From the NCBI GenBank assembly GCA_016110215.1, contig JADWQD010000014.1:930001-994000 (forward strand): a stretch of DNA of 64,000 nucleotides, read 5' to 3'. Below, one piece after another: positions 54,202 through 64,000 of the stretch. This DNA is from Capronia americana. Its lineage: Eukaryota > Ascomycota > Eurotiomycetes > Chaetothyriales > Herpotrichiellaceae. The first letter of the stretch is position 1; every line of letters begins with the position of its first letter. Under the pieces are notes generated by a model. The model was given only the letters and a program-made list of their open reading frames with translations, was not told the origin of the DNA and did not search any database. Made by a program: the position numbers and the translations under genes.

Positions 54202-54922
54202 CTACAGAACAATGTCCCAGAGGTTTCGGCGCATCTCAGTAGCAACGATCGTCGTCCAGGACGAATCTGGAGGATTTCCATAAAGCCGCATGTACACAGC
54301 TGTTCGGACTAGAGACCTAGTAGAGATCCAGATCAAATCACCGACAACGTTTACCATTTCTCGAGCGAGCGAGAGCAGAATGCTCGTTTGCAGATGTTGA
54401 AGGTTGAACCGTAACTTGAAAATGGGCACGGAGGTCCACGCTTGAGCCTCACACACCCTGTTGAATGAGGTTCGCCGTCAATACCAATTTTATCCGATAG
54501 TCGATAACAGAATGGCAGATCATACCCAATTTCCCCCAGTGTACAGGCTTTTATCCGAGCTTCCCCTGGGCAATCGCCGCATCGCGCAAGTCCTGTACAA
54601 TGCGATTGTACTTCAAAAACACCAACGTTGCAGACGCAGCACCGCCAACCATTGAGTAGGTTATGAGCTGCCAATTCACCCTCAAAGCTCCATAGCGACA
54701 TTCGTCGAATAAGGGGAATAGGGAGGAAAAGGGGTAGCCTAGCTGGTCCCGACAGTTATCGCAAATCTCCTCGTAGCAGCATGGAGGGCTAATAAGCCGC
54801 AGGCTTTTTGGCTGCTGATAGGAAGAGGACAAGGAATGAAAAGTCCAGCGACCTGGTTGACCTTCCACCAATCGATGATGCATATCTGAAGTCTCGACTC
54901 GACGACATGGGAAGCCTCTCAA
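54202..54922 (-). pseudogene. possible broken or unresolved membrane-protein gene
   Basis: Two minus-strand frames look protein-like. 54551-54922 includes DQLGYPFSSLFPLF, then WQLITYSMVGGAASATLVFL (a hydrophobic helix) and ends at TAA. 54202-54456 includes FKLRFNLQHLQTSILLSLAR and LIWISTRSLVRTAVYMRLYGNPP. They are about 95 bp apart in different frames. I could not find a donor before the TAA that joins them, so this may be a gene with a lost splice site, a frameshifted relic, or chance. No family is recognised. It lies close to the retroelement-disrupted gene. Confidence 0.3.
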
Positions 54923-55284
54923 CTCTCCCTGTAAACAGTAGGCCGAGTAGACCGATATGCTTCGCCATGGCTATTCCCCCTTCCGCAATGTCGGGCCGTG
55001 GGGGTGAGAATGAGTGGAGAGGCAACGTTCAGCGTTAGACAAGGATACATACATGCACACACCAGTATAGTGTGAAGTATCATTGAGCGTCAACATGAGC
55101 ATGCCATATATTATTTGTACTGCATGCGGCGGCGTACTAAGTACGAAAGTAAATAAGGAAGCGAGTCACTCGCGAACAGTCCGGCTCGTGAATACATAGG
55201 TACCTACCATAGTACATACGCGATAGACGGCAAGTATACTAAGGTACATGTACGTAGTATTTCGATATCAGGATTCTAGAGACT

Positions 55285-55301
55285 TGTGTGTGTGTGTGTG
55301 T
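55285..55301 (+). repeat. (GT)n microsatellite
   Basis: About eight GT units in non-coding DNA. Confidence 0.9.
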
Positions 55302-55607
55302 ACAGTACAGGAGCAGGGATGGCAACGGGAAGGACGAGAAGAGAAGGACTGAGGACTGAGGACTCTGTACGGGGAGACTCGTACTTGTTTTTGTACAGGG
55401 TTAGCCCGTACGGAGTATCGAGGCTCAGAGGGAACGAACGATGAATGATGAATGGTTCAGTGCGTGCATGTCCACCAAATGTATCCAAGGATGGGGAACG
55501 TGATGATTTCGTACTTAGTCGTACTCGTCAAGTATGTATGCATGGGATCACAAGTCACCGTCCCTCCTTCATGCTGCTGCTGCTGCCTACCGCCTGCCAA
55601 TTCCCCC

Positions 55608-56698
55608 TCACAGCACCAAGGCACCAACCCCGGCGGCCGCCACGACCAACAACCCACGGACCCCCACGCGAAGGACATTCCCATCACTGCCACTGTCGCT
55701 TAGCTGGCTGACGCCAGTGGATGAAGAGCCCAACGAGTCCGTCGTTGTTGCCGCCGCGGTGGGTGCGTTGTTGAGCAAGTCGCTCGTCGACGTCGGGGAT
55801 GTGTAGCCATAGTTGTAGGTCGAGGTGGCGGTGGACGAGGTGGAGGAATCGTCGTCGCCTGTGAGACTACCCCCGCTGAGGCTGCATTTGCCGACCGTGC
55901 TGGAGCAGGTGTAACCGGCGTCGCAGTAGTCTGGGAGAGGTAGAGTAACGTGTTAGCTTTTGCTGTGCTATGCCGTGTAGGGGGGAACATATGGGCCAAT
56001 GTAAGGTAGTCTGGCCGGGCCATAGGGCTTATATCAGTTAGGTGAAACTTACATCCTCCTGCACAGCAACTCTCGCCTATGTCCGGGTTATAACACCCAT
56101 CGGACCCGCACGGGATGTTGCCCTCGCCCCATTGTGCGGCGCAGCTCGATGTCGTGGTCGTGCCGCTGCTGCTGCTTCCGCCATCCGAGCTGCTGCTGCT
56201 GCTACTGTCCTCAGGACAGGTGTCGTACTGCGGATCCGTAGGGTCGTAGCAATGATACCCGTCGGGACATTCGAGGTACGAAGCGCCAAAGCAGCTCTGG
56301 CACGTCGCCCCGGTCTGGTAGCACAGATCGTCCACGCCCGTCGAGCCGGTGTCGGTACTGGTCGAGGCGGGCGCCGAGGCCGTCGCCGTCGAGTCGGTCG
56401 AACTTCCGTCGCTGGAGCAGGAATCGAGCCCGTACGTCGCGTCGCCGGGGAGGTAGCAGTAGATCTCCGACCCGGGGCACAGGGTATACCCTGTGCCGAA
56501 ACATTCTTCGCATGACCCCGTGCAGCGCTTGGTGAGGTCTCGCTTGAACATGAGCTTGGTGGAAGTCGGGTTGGGGGTGCGACCCCGGCCTGGGGCGAGA
56601 CCCTTGGAGCTGGCGTCAGAGTCGGAGTCGTAGCTCTGCGCGTTGGCGAGGAGGGTGAGGAGGGACGAAAAGATCAGGGCTGCCTTTGGGATGAACAT
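55608..56698 (-). CDS. secreted, probably GPI-anchored Cys-rich protein
   Basis: Exons are 56053-56698 and 55608-55930 (122-bp intron, GTAAGT...CCCAG), giving 322 aa. The signal peptide is MFIPKAALIFSSLLTLLANA. Two related Cys modules follow, CTGSCEECFGTGYTLCPGS-C and CYQTGATCQSCFGASYLECPDGYHCYDP. They are joined by Ser/Thr-rich linkers, then CAAQWGEGNIPCGSDGCYNPDIGESCCAGG and, after the splice, YYCDAGYTCSSTVGKCSL. A Ser/Thr stalk and a hydrophobic end (GLLVVAAAGVGALVL) suggest a GPI anchor. The pattern resembles uncharacterised ascomycete surface proteins with chitin-binding-like Cys spacing. The role could be wall or adhesion related; no enzyme motif is present. Confidence 0.85.
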
Positions 56699-58084
56699 TT
56701 TGGTGGTGTATGTGGAACGAAGGGACTTGGAACGGAAGTAGAGTAGTAGTCAATTGGTATGTAACGAGCGACTTGAAATGTGTTAACGAGCGACACGACG
56801 GCGAGCGAGAGCGCTCTCCGACAAAGAAGATGCACAGGGCACAGGAATAATTCACAGACGCGAAACGAAAGACAAAATGGATGGAGTGTCGCGGGCGGTT
56901 TGCGCGAAATAGATATACTCGGACCTAGAGTCAGCCTCATGCCCCTCGATACCTACTGGAGAACAAGACCCAGAACCCGAATACGAATGTCCTCATGACA
57001 GCTCGATGGATCCCTGTCCTTGGTACTGCAGTGTACCGAAAAGTCTGCACCAAACGTGCGACGGGGAAAGGGCATGCATGTCATTCAGCCAGCCGGTCAT
57101 TGGGCCCGGTCGGGTAGAGGGCGCTTTGGTTAGATCCAGAGATAGATACCTAGGTATAGGATACAAGAACACGCGCTCCGCAGCTTGCATGGGGTGGTGG
57201 TGTAAGTACGGGGACCAGTGCGTAGGGCGTATGGAGTTCCAGTACAAGTCCAGATTGAAAAGGGGTTCCAGCCAGACAGCGCCAGGTGGCGGCGAGCCGG
57301 GGCAAACCATATTCACAGCCTCGTCAACCACACGGCGCGATTGAAATTGGGTCAGGCCGATCTTCACCAGTCTTTGTTCGCGCGCTCAGCGAAGATTGAA
57401 AGTTTGGGGTTGTGCCTTTTTCTCTCGCTAGTAACGAAGCACGCAAACCGAACGGTCAGGGGTAGCAGGCTTGGCCGCTTGGGGGCGACGCTTGGCTTAA
57501 TCTAAGCGATCAGGCTGAGCTTGAATTTTCCCCGATCGGTTGGTCTGCTTCTGCATGTACACGAGACGGCTGAGACAGGCAGACGGGTTGAAAGCGATAG
57601 TACATACTCTGGAGTAGTACGCAATAACCTCGTGATATGCGGCCGCGGTGGAAAACAGACATGGCGTTCTGCGAGGATGCTGTCTGGGTGCCCGGGTACG
57701 GTACGCAGCTGTTCAATCTGCCCAGAATGCTTGGTGCGGTGCGCCACATCGGATCTGTACTCTTAGGACGAAGAGTGATTCGCCAGAATTGCGAAATAGT
57801 GGTAGATCAAGGACCGACACTGAAAGTTGCGCTAGGCCTAGACTCTAGGGGGTCGCTCTACAAACTCTGTACTACTGCTCGTAGTTGTCCTTGAATTCCG
57901 GTTGAGTAAGGAAAACCAAAGATCTGCTCGAGAAGTCCAGGTTATGCCTTTGCAGGTCGGAGCTTTCGCAGGCTTGGCCTGGTGGCTGCTACAGTTCACC
58001 CCCGCCCACCTCAGCCCTGCCAATCTCGCCCCCTCGTTGCAAGGCTGACTTCCCGTCATGTTTTCTGGCCTCTGCTCATCGAAA
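56699..58084. other. intergenic region (1386 bp)
   Basis: The first ~250 bp are the promoter of the minus-strand surface-protein gene. Short frames on both strands (for example 57006-57344) carry nothing I recognise. Confidence 0.45.
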
Positions 58085-58921
58085 CTAACCCATCTTCAGA
58101 TCCTTGAACTCCCTTGTGGTGTTTGTGATGGCCACTTCGACCGGCAGCCGCTCCATGCTGCTGGCGCCGTAGAACCCATGGATACCTTTCACGCGGCTCA
58201 GCACATAGTCGGCATCCTTGGGCTCGGCGATTGGGCCGCCGTGGCAGAGAATGATGATTTCAGGGTTGATCTTGTTGGCCGCGTCTCTCATCTCTTGGAT
58301 CAATGTGACGCAGTCATCCAGTGATTTCCCACTCTTTGCACCGATACTGCCCGAGGTGGTCAACCCCATGTGGCAGACAAGCACATCTGCTCCGGCTCGG
58401 GTCATTTGCTCAGCTTCGTCCACGTTGAAGGCATACGGCGTGGTAAGAAGATCCAGCTTTCGGGCCTCTGCGATCATGGCCACCTCCTTGTCGTAGCCCA
58501 TCCCAGTTTCTTCGAGGTTTGCTCGAAACGTCCCGTCGATGAGGCCAACGGTAGGAAAGTTTTGAATGCCGCAAAATCCCATGCTCTTCAACTGTTGAAG
58601 AAAGTCCGGGATGATGCGGAAGGGATCTGAAGCACAAACTCCGGCTAGCACCCCGGTTTTGCTGACGATAGGAAGAACCTCTTTCGCCATGTCGACGACG
58701 ACGGCGTTGGCGTCGCCATAAGGCATGAGACCGGCAAGAGATCCCCTCCCGGCCATGCGGTAGCGACCGGAATTGTATATGATGATCAGATCCCCTCCGC
58801 CTGCTTCAATGAACTTCGCCGACAACCCGATACCGGCTCCCGCTCCAACGATGGGCTTGCCCTTCTTGACCTGCTCGCGCAGATGTGCCAGGACCTCGGC
58901 ACGAGAACGGGGAGGCGCCAT
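58085..58921 (-). CDS. TIM-barrel PEP-hydrolase-like protein (Tm-1 C-terminal half homologue)
   Basis: Single exon, 278 aa from ATG 58921. The sequence follows the PEP_hydrolase/TIM-barrel family: KPIVGAGAGIGLSAKFIEAGGGDLIIIYNSGRYRMAGRGSLAG-type start, MPYGDAN, VLAGVCASDPF, GFCGIQNFPTVGLIDG, MGYDKEV, ADVLVCHMGLTTSGSIGA, ILCHGGPIAEP and GFYGASSMERLPVE near the end. Length is normal for the family (~275). The fold is a phosphate-binding TIM barrel; the substrate is not established. It is divergently paired with the UPF0261 gene at 59338. The same two domains are fused in plant Tm-1-type proteins and often adjacent in bacteria, which argues for a shared pathway or complex. Confidence 0.92.
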   Translation of the reverse strand: MAPPRSRAEVLAHLREQVKKGKPIVGAGAGIGLSAKFIEAGGGDLIIIYNSGRYRMAGRGSLAGLMPYGDANAVVVDMAKEVLPIVSKTGVLAGVCASDPFRIIPDFLQQLKSMGFCGIQNFPTVGLIDGTFRANLEETGMGYDKEVAMIAEARKLDLLTTPYAFNVDEAEQMTRAGADVLVCHMGLTTSGSIGAKSGKSLDDCVTLIQEMRDAANKINPEIIILCHGGPIAEPKDADYVLSRVKGIHGFYGASSMERLPVEVAITNTTREFKDLKMG

Positions 58922-59337
58922 GACCACGCCGAACAGAGTCTCGTGTGATAGCTAGTGTCCTGCGATGAATTTGACGCAGCCGACGTATCTGCGAACAGGA
59001 AGGACCTTCACATGTGGCAGCCGTCTTCCCCCGACGTCATTGTGCGCCTGAGGACCACACGGCGGATGTGAGTGATCCGGAGGAGGTGCGGGGATCATGC
59101 TCCTCAAGGGACTACAATACGAACATCACCCACACACGAAGAGGGGCAGTGACACGATTGGACCTACCAGAGGGCATAGCTTCCCGGTTGTCAGTGAGAC
59201 GGTGTCCAACTCGTTGTCGCACCTCCTCCAAAAGCTTAAGAAGAGCTTGCTTCGACTGTCTTCTCCGGCTGAGTACGTACGAGATGAGCCCAACTATCTA
59301 CTGAGCACCTCCCCTACTCGTACTGTATAGATCCGCC
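58922..59337. promoter_or_regulatory. shared divergent promoter of the UPF0261/TIM-barrel pair (416 bp)
   Basis: The only DNA between the two start codons. It contains the CGGAT-N7-ATCCG palindrome at 59063-59079. Confidence 0.7.
59063..59079. promoter_or_regulatory. CGGAT-N7-ATCCG palindrome
   Basis: A perfect 5-7-5 inverted repeat, equivalent to CGG-N11-CCG, the classic geometry for a Zn2Cys6 dimer (Gal4 uses N11). It lies about 140 bp from one start and 260 bp from the other. Binding is inferred. Confidence 0.5.
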
Positions 59338-60720
59338 ATGGTCAAACCCACGGTCCTGATTGTCGGCACTCCTGACACCAAGCTCGACGAGATCCTGTAC
59401 CTGAGAGACCAGATCCTCGCCGAGGGCACCTGCAATACCAAGATCCTCAATGTCAGTCACAGCACGCCAGCGAAGGTGAGAACGCGGTTGGACAGCCTTG
59501 CCGCCGGCGAGGTTATCTCACCGCTCGAAGAACATAGCTCGACCTTGAAAGATCTCTCTCGAGGGGAGTATATCGACAAAGCCATTGAGCTATGTACACC
59601 TGTGGTTAAAGACCTGGTTTCCAAGGCGGCCGTTCACGGTATCATCTCGGCAGCGGGTAGCAGTGGCTCGTCGCTGGCCACGGCCTTGATGCGCCACGCC
59701 TGTCCGGTTGGATTCCCGAAATTGATGGTCTCGACCATGGCCAGCGGCGACATCAAGCACTATGTGGAGGAGACAGACATCACCATGATGTATAGTGTGG
59801 TCGACATCGCGGGAATCAATTCCATCCTCAAGCACATCTTGTCCAATGCCGCCGCCGCCATCTCAGCAATGACCGTCTCATATGCCAAATCCCTGGTGGA
59901 CGCCTCTGCCGTGGAAGCAAAAGGCAAACGGATCGCCATCACCATGTTCGGCAACACCACTCCGTGCGTTGATGCCGTTCGCCAAGTCTTGACGTCGGCG
60001 CCTCACGATGCGTCGGACTACGAAATCTACGTCTTCCACGCAACCGGCTCGGGCGGCCGTGCTATGGAACGCCTCATCGCCGAGGGACAAATCGATGCCG
60101 TGATCGACCTGACCACGACGGAAATCCCAGATGAACTCTTCGGCGGCGTTCTCACGGCGGGACCGGATCGCCTCGAGGTCGCAGCCAAGAAAGGCATTCC
60201 CCTAGTCGTCTCTGTCGGAGCGTGTGACATGGTGAACTTTGGCCCCAAAGACAGCGTGCCGGAAAAGTACAAGGATCGCCACCTTTTCGTGCACAACCCC
60301 GCCGTGACACTGATGAGAACCACTCCGGAAGAGAATACCAAAATCGGACAGTTCATCGTGGACAAACTCGCAGCCCACGCGAGCAACCCCAGCGCGATCC
60401 GAGTCCTCCTCCCGGAGAAAGGAGTCAGTATGCTCGACGCGCCCGACAAGCCTTTCCACGACCCGGAAGCCGACAAGGCGCTTTTCGAGACCATCGAAGA
60501 AGGCCTCGAGGCTACCAAGATCGATGTCGAGAAGCATGATCTGCATATCAACGACGAAGCGTTTGCCGGCCACGTTGCCAGCGCCATCCTGGAAGTCATG
60601 GGCGTGACGCAGCGGAACTATCGACTCGCCAACGCGCGCCGACGGAAGTGGAGCTTTGACCACGGCGCGAGCGTCATGTTGGCAAGGAAGAATTCCCAGA
60701 TTGAGATCCCGGATGCGTGA
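59338..60720 (+). CDS. UPF0261 protein (Tm-1 N-terminal half homologue)
   Basis: Single exon, 460 aa. Family motifs are TVLIVGTPDTKLDEILYLRD, GIISAAGSSGSSLATALMR, VGFPKLMVSTMASGD, DITMMYSVVDIAGINSI, ITMFGNTTPCVDAVR, VFHATGSGGRAMERLI, DLTTTEIPDELFGGVLTAGPDRLE, VSVGACDMVNFGP and the C-terminal HINDEAFAGHVA. UPF0261 proteins have two Rossmann-like domains and bind nucleotide in Tm-1 structures. The biochemical role is unknown. Length (~400-460) is typical. The gene shares a promoter region with the TIM-barrel partner and both lack introns, unlike most genes in this window, which is compatible with, but does not prove, acquisition from bacteria. Confidence 0.93.
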   Translation: MVKPTVLIVGTPDTKLDEILYLRDQILAEGTCNTKILNVSHSTPAKVRTRLDSLAAGEVISPLEEHSSTLKDLSRGEYIDKAIELCTPVVKDLVSKAAVHGIISAAGSSGSSLATALMRHACPVGFPKLMVSTMASGDIKHYVEETDITMMYSVVDIAGINSILKHILSNAAAAISAMTVSYAKSLVDASAVEAKGKRIAITMFGNTTPCVDAVRQVLTSAPHDASDYEIYVFHATGSGGRAMERLIAEGQIDAVIDLTTTEIPDELFGGVLTAGPDRLEVAAKKGIPLVVSVGACDMVNFGPKDSVPEKYKDRHLFVHNPAVTLMRTTPEENTKIGQFIVDKLAAHASNPSAIRVLLPEKGVSMLDAPDKPFHDPEADKALFETIEEGLEATKIDVEKHDLHINDEAFAGHVASAILEVMGVTQRNYRLANARRRKWSFDHGASVMLARKNSQIEIPDA

Positions 60721-61693
60721 AGGTTGGGCCGAACGATGCAGTTATGAAATGGAGGGAGAGAAAGCGGAATGGGAGGGAGAGAGGAAGCGAGGTGGTGGGG
60801 AGAGAGAAAGACCAATCGACAAGCAAGTTGGAGAGACACTCGAAGGGGAAGAGAGCTTGTCGTCGGCCGGTAACATCCACATCGGCTTTCACAAGCCACG
60901 CCACGCCATGCCACGCCATTGTCCTTGAAATCAATATTCCAGGCTGCCTGCAATGTATGTCATTGAGAACGAAATACCCAAGTCAACGATCAATTATGTA
61001 TTGTATTACATTCCTAGTATTCTGTACTGAAGCAGTCCTCGTTCCGGAATCAAAGTTAGCACAGCTTGTCTATCTATTTCCCTCTCAATCGAACTCCCGT
61101 CCTATCGTCGTCTACGGAGTACTGCAACAGAACTACATATAGAGAGGTGACCACTAACAATGTATGTACTATGTAGTATTTAGTACCACTCACGGTGTAC
61201 ATATGTCGTATAGAGTATATACGTATGTGTATGCATCACTCGTGAGGGTGCTTCTGCCCGGGGAAGTCTAAGTACATCCGTTCCAAGCTATATATATACG
61301 TACGGGACAAACTATACAAGTAGATGAGTAGATCGACAGGTACGTGGGTACCTAGACGGAAGGAAGGAGGCGCCGTGCTGCAGTATATAAATGCATGACA
61401 CGATGACTACGTCCATATGGATGGGAGAAGAACGAGAGACGGACCAAGTATACAATCCACGTACGTGCCCTTTATGGGTGCTTCACTTGTCCCTTTTCAA
61501 TCGCCCTGATATATTACAGTGCCAGCGTGAAATATTCGTTTCTCATGAGTATACGTGTGTGTCTCATATCGTTTGCAGGAACCGAGTGAGCGAGGACGAG
61601 TCTCATACCATACCACACCACACCACAATCCTATATACTCGTACCGCGTATGACACTCCACGCCACGCCATCTTATCCTCCTGATGGTTTCAC
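60721..61693. other. convergent intergenic region (973 bp)
   Basis: Begins with a purine-rich tract (60748-60812) and is otherwise AT-rich with many TAC/GTA palindromic patches. No gene is supported. Confidence 0.5.
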
Positions 61694-63247
61694 TCACAAC
61701 TTCGACGACGGTCCGCCCTTGGAGCCCGGCAACGCGCGAATCCTCCCGCGGTACTTATCCTCAATGGCGTCGGCCTCAGGATCGGGCTCCAGCTCAGGCA
61801 GATCACCATAGTAGTTGTCCCCCCACTTGGCACCGTGCACCAGACTCCACAGCCTGTCGTCGTTCTTGCCGTCGAGCATGCCGCACGGCCAGTGGTGGAA
61901 ATCTCGGTCGCGGATCGAGCGGTGGATGCGCTCGAAGGTGTTCTCGAGCGGCCAAGCGCGGCGGTCGTCCATGGCCAGTTCCTGCACCTTTGTCGTGATG
62001 GTGTCGACGATACCGCCGGCTCCTCCGGTCTTGGGCTCCGGGTCGAACGGTTTCTTCAGCCGCGTCCACGCCGTGTTCGGGTTCGGCGTGACTCCCTTGT
62101 CCGGCAGGAGGTACCAGTCCGGCGAGTCCTCGTCGATAAAGGCCAGCTTCTTGCCCTTGGAGCACTGCGCCAGCATCCACGCGAGCGTGATGTCCGAACC
62201 CCCCGGGTCGTACCGCCCGCCGCCAATGTCGCTGTGCACGCCGGAGAACCAGGCCTGCTTCATGACCTGCAGGCCCGCGCGCGATTTTGGCTGGTACAGC
62301 CTCGACCGGTCGGCCGGGTCGCGCGGCCACTGCCACAGCGTGGGCTTGTAGGGGATGCGCCGCTCGTCCAGCGCGAGTGCGTGGTACGCGTACTCGACTT
62401 TGGTGGACAGCTCGGCGTTGTGGAACTCGATCTGCTCACCGCCCCAGCCTTCGCCGTGGAACTCGACCGTGTCCCACACACCCACGACCTTGATGGCGTA
62501 TTTGGCCTTTTCCGCAATGTCGCCGCCGATGCGCTTCTTCAGCGACTCAGAGAACTGGAAGTCCGGCTTCTTGCCCGCGTCCTTGTAGTATTCGTCGTAG
62601 ACTTGCGGGAACCAGTCCATGCCGCGTTTGGTGAGGAGGCCCAGCTTGGTGACCAGCCCGGCGATGGAGCGCGCGGTATACGCGCCGCGCGAGAAGCCGA
62701 AGAAGAAGATCTCGTCGCCCTTGACGTTCGGGTCCGAGCCGTTGGGGTCGTAGTTGTGGGCAAGGAACGCATACGCGGCCCGGATGTTGGCTGACAGGCC
62801 CGCGCCGTATACGCCTGAGAGTTCGAGTCAGTCTCGAGCGGATGACGGAGATCGTACACGTGGTCGAGGGAGGCCAGATGTATGGAGAAGGAGCCTTACC
62901 GCCGCGGATTGAATCCCCCAACCCGGTCCCGACTCCCGGTTGGTAGTAAATGATCTGCTCGACCTCCTTGCCATCAACGATGGCCACTGGGCTGATGGCA
63001 CGAGCGAGCCGTGCAACATTGCTGGGATGGCTGGGCGCGTTGACATTCAGAATGCTCTGCCACGTGCCTGAGGACAGAACCGGTCAGCTCTGTGCATCCG
63101 CTTGAACGTAGCACGGGGGGAAATGTATCTGAGCAAAACAGGGTAAAGAGTATCATGGTTATCATAGGCAGGAAGGCTGTGGTAGGGGGGAACAATACCG
63201 TCGCAGAGCACAATCAGTCGTTTATAGCTGGCAGGTGAGCGGTTCAT
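61694..63247 (-). CDS. DUF2235 alpha/beta hydrolase (Tle1-phospholipase-like)
   Basis: Exons are 63199-63247, 62900-63067 and 61694-62814 (introns 131 and 85 bp), giving 445 aa. Splicing forms RLIVLCDG-TWQS, then DSIRGG-VYGAGLSANIRAAY, both standard for DUF2235. The nucleophile elbow is GFSRGAYTAR with Ser114. KVVGVWDTV and FSGVHSDIGGG supply the probable catalytic Asp and His. The C-terminal ~150 residues are family-variable. Bacterial members include type VI secretion phospholipase effectors (Tle1); fungal ones are mostly uncharacterised cytosolic hydrolases. No signal peptide or membrane helix is seen. Substrate is unknown; a phospholipid esterase activity is only a possibility. Confidence 0.9.
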
Positions 63248-64000
63248 ATTGAATGTTGTCCCCCGGGTGATCGGGAAGCTACAGTATTTGTCGTGGTCCG
63301 CCCGAGAGCCTAGTAGAAGTGTCTCGATGTCTCCCTTCTAACCCAAGCAACGGGCGAACCTGTTTGTCTTATAGCCACAAGACGGTTTCCAAGCGACACA
63401 GCAGCGAAAGGCGAGACATACCGTGTGACAAAAGGCGCCATGTCTCCTCCGTGAGCCTACTTCCTCCAACGGTCATGCACTGCAACTCAGCTCCATGCGA
63501 GTATGGCTGCCTTGCGACTTGCAACAATAGAACGGATGTCGGGGCTGGCTGAACAAGATGCTTACCATTGGCTGTGCTTGGCCAGTCACGAGGGACTGAG
63601 CAAGGGGCAGACTCAGCCGTACACGAGCGTCACGGTCGAGACTCTGGCGCCTGACAGACAGCTGGCGCTCGCTGCGAGTGGTGGTGCTGTGGCTTGTGAT
63701 TGGCAAGATCGAAAGGAAGCAGGCACTTGCTCTGGCTGTCAGAGGGACGTTCACATCATGACATGAAGCCTTTTCTATTGTGGACATCGCTCCATTAGGC
63801 AGCCTGCACTTTTCAGCCGTTTAGGACGATCATCATTGAATGTTTAGGAGTAGGTGGCGTCGATATCTCATGGCAGGAATGCATCGTGATGTGATTACAT
63901 GCTCTCAGAGCAGATGGTGTAATTTTGGTCAAAGCTCCAACGCTGAAATGACAATTGATCGCTCCTGAGCTGCTCCTACGCACCCCGCCTTGCCCAAGAC
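63248..64000. other. upstream flank of the DUF2235 gene, window end (753 bp)
   Basis: Short frames only (for example 63503-63766); nothing recognisable. Confidence 0.4.

Larger units (their letters stand above)
53464..55607. other. gene-poor region (2144 bp) with one possible decayed gene
   Basis: Apart from the uncertain minus-strand frames at 54202-54922 this holds simple sequence: two GGCTACTGCGAAA copies (54017-54043), a GT run (55285-55301) and many GTAC/CTAG-type palindromic patches. Confidence 0.45.

Noticed and set aside
61835..62794. 319-codon plus-strand frame
   Set aside because: Antisense to the DUF2235 hydrolase exon 3.
1..64000. tRNA genes
   Set aside because: I looked for GGTTCGAATCC-type T-arms outside coding exons and found none with a matching cloverleaf; a subtle one could be missed by eye.

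Overview
The window looks like nuclear DNA of a filamentous ascomycete (Pezizomycotina; Dothideomycetes or Eurotiomycetes are my best guess, not proven). The evidence is spliced protein genes with introns mostly of 47-60 bp (GT donor, CTRAC-type branch point, YAG acceptor), single-gene transcription units on both strands, fungus-specific families (Msb1-like, an RLM1-type MADS box, a Zn2Cys6 factor, CYP53, A-T-R NRPS-like reductase, DUF7707) and an LTR retroelement. I built exon models by hand from splice sites and reading-frame continuity. Coordinates given as start..end span introns; exon limits are in the evidence text. I saw no tRNA, rRNA or CRISPR array.

Layout. 1-8.6 kb: the 3' part of an NCBP3-like cap-binding protein gene, VTA1 (minus), a secreted Cys-rich protein with an Ala/Ser/Thr linker, and a small C2H2 zinc-finger gene. 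8.6-31 kb: a metabolism-rich stretch with an FAD monooxygenase (minus), mitochondrial phosphatase PTC7, an aldehyde dehydrogenase (minus) divergent from an A-T-R NRPS-like carboxylic acid reductase, COP9 subunit 4, a CYP53 benzoate-hydroxylase-like P450, a Zn2Cys6 regulator (minus) and a divergent ABCB-type multidrug exporter. Apart from PTC7 and CSN4, these proteins could plausibly act together on aromatic acids and aldehydes (uptake, detoxification or synthesis, regulation, efflux). 31-48 kb: cell-cycle and morphogenesis genes, namely MPS1 kinase (minus), a GPI-anchored DUF7707 protein (minus), YPT35 (PX domain), a DUF3140 gene (minus), a possible tiny membrane protein, an Msb1-like morphogenesis protein and an RLM1-like MADS-box factor.

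48-57 kb is the accessory part. A complete 2904-bp LTR retroelement (48903-51806) has two identical 141-bp LTRs (TG...CA), a 5-bp target duplication (GTACC), a primer-binding-like site, a gag reading frame with six in-frame stops and a second unrecognised frame. It carries no reverse transcriptase, so it must be mobilised in trans. It sits inside codon 15 of a fungal membrane-protein gene whose remaining exons are intact (477 codons if the insert is ignored), so it is a recent gene knock-out. A GPI-anchored Cys-rich protein follows.

57-64 kb: a divergent pair of a TIM-barrel (PEP-hydrolase-like) gene and a UPF0261 gene. These are the two halves that are fused in plant Tm-1-type proteins, and they share a 416-bp promoter with a CGGAT-N7-ATCCG palindrome. 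A DUF2235 (Tle1-like) hydrolase gene ends the window.
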